Shown in pieces: positions 62,991 to 64,000 of a DNA stretch of 64,000 nucleotides. A program made the position numbers and the translations under genes. This stretch comes from Ascochyta rabiei (Eukaryota; Ascomycota; Dothideomycetes; Pleosporales; Didymellaceae), in assembly GCF_004011695.2 (NCBI RefSeq), contig NC_082413.1:1409001-1473000 (forward strand). The letters are read 5' to 3'. The notes beneath the pieces were generated by a model that saw only the letters and a list, made by a program, of their open reading frames with translations, ran no database searches and was not told the DNA's origin. The first letter of the stretch is position 1. Every line of letters starts with the position of its first letter.

Positions 62991-64000
62991 TTGGGGTATG
63001 GTGAGTGAGCGAGTACATCGTCAGTATAGTCTTTGGACGCCATACTGGCGTTTTGTGTACCGCTTCAAAAAGGGAAGCTGAACTCGAGGGACTGTTCGAT
63101 CTCAGTGCCACAGCGGGGGTGTGAGCAGATACTTGTAACCCAAGCCCACGCACTGAGATGGCAGTCCTGTGTTCCAAAAAGGACGTTTGTCCAGCGCATG
63201 CACTCGATATGGAAACGTTACCGAGCACTGTTATGGTCCTATTAGAAGGCAATATCAGTTACAAGGCCTGAGGAGGAGTTTTCTGGGAAACACATGCCTT
63301 ATCGAAAGCAAACTGAGCTTCCAGTGACCAGCTCAGTCTTCACATGTGCGTGCAGATCAGGTATCTTTCCCCTGTATGTTCCTTGCACTGCACGGCATCT
63401 TGCAATATAGGCACGGTATCGCCAGCCAGTGGAGGTCCTAGTATTCTACCAGAGCTTCGTCACCCATGCACAGACGGAGTGAATTCATAGGCGAAGATGG
63501 TGTATGATCACCGTCTGGCATGGTCGATAACGCGGGCTCCGGAGCTGATTGCGAACACGGCAGGTGCTCGCAGGCCTCTATCTGTGATTCATGCTTGCTC
63601 ACGGAGCCGCTACCCCGGTGCCTTAACTCGATGGAGGTACCCTAGCTCCTATCGCGGCGCAATGTAAAGGTTCCAAGAGGCTAATGTGAACTGCCGGAAC
63701 ACGCTACGCTAGCTAGCGCGTTGCGGGGAAATCTGGGGGCTCCGCGATACAAGAGTCCAGATCTTTGAGCTGGCAATCGATACAAGCAAGGGGTTAAGTC
63801 ATGTTGTGACATAATGGGTGTATCCTCGGTGCTCGGTAGTCGTTCACGTAAGCTTCAACTACCGGAAATTTGGAAGCATCCTCGTGGTGAGATATAGGGC
63901 AGTCCTTGAGAGTTTTTACCATAATAGTGTCAAACTAGAGGCGTACAGCGGCTCACCTGTAGCTTCGTATTTATCGGCTGACTCGTTTCTTACCTTTGAA
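62991..64000. other. Gene-free end of the window
   Basis: About 1 kb with no supported gene on either strand. Frames are short and show no domain. It includes the upstream side of the MFS pseudogene; I see no clear transposon ends or inverted repeats. Confidence 0.45.

Noticed and set aside
62991..64000. A transposon remnant at the window end
   Set aside because: No transposase-like frame, terminal inverted repeats or target duplication could be recognised by eye.

Overview
The window is nuclear DNA of a filamentous ascomycete (Pezizomycotina; a dothideomycete is my guess, not shown). The evidence is short introns of about 43-70 bp with GTRNGT donors and CTAAC-like branch sites, Zn2Cys6, PTH11-like rhodopsin-domain and RTA1 families, an initiator tRNA-Met with eukaryotic signatures, and genes such as RACK1, U1-C, REI1 and VPS60. 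The left ~18 kb is GC-rich with many mini- and microsatellites between genes; the right ~12 kb is gene-poor and carries relics.

Left part (0-18 kb): RIB3 (riboflavin), a dynactin p27-like subunit, a dynamin-like GTPase, a small acidic unknown, a SIT4-associated SAPS protein, VPS60 (ESCRT-III, with a probable GC-AG intron), an unknown 245-aa protein, and a head-to-head pair of a calponin-homology protein and an NDUFAF2-like complex I assembly factor that share a repeat-filled promoter.

Middle (18-50 kb): initiator tRNA-Met; a small accessory block (dead tannase/feruloyl esterase, intact Zn2Cys6 regulator, RTA1-like gene with an in-frame stop or cryptic intron); a peroxisomal dienoyl-CoA isomerase-like enzyme with PTS1; RACK1 with a box C/D snoRNA resembling U24 in its last intron; an NmrA-like protein; U1-C; a three-part isochorismatase / AlkB / GST-like fusion beside an HMCES-type SRAP protein; an Mgr3-like TPR protein; a 23-bp minisatellite; a Cys-rich single-pass membrane protein with three in-frame stops; an F-box-like protein; a Par32-like DUF3602 protein; a HECT ubiquitin ligase with a UBE3A-type zinc domain; and REI1.

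Right part (50-64 kb): an intact PTH11-like rhodopsin-domain protein, two intron-containing tRNAs (Glu-TTC, Ser-CGA), a conserved-looking unknown, a second unknown, remnants of another rhodopsin-domain gene and a P450, a small acidic membrane protein, and an MFS transporter interrupted only by three stops at tryptophan positions.

The main pattern is that housekeeping genes are intact while several membrane or secreted accessory genes are inactivated. In three of them (MFS, Cys-rich membrane protein, RTA1-like) the frame is fully kept and each stop can be explained by one C:G to T:A transition, as RIP-like mutation or another C-to-T process would give. Exon boundaries are my own readings from splice signals and frame continuity; there is no transcript evidence.
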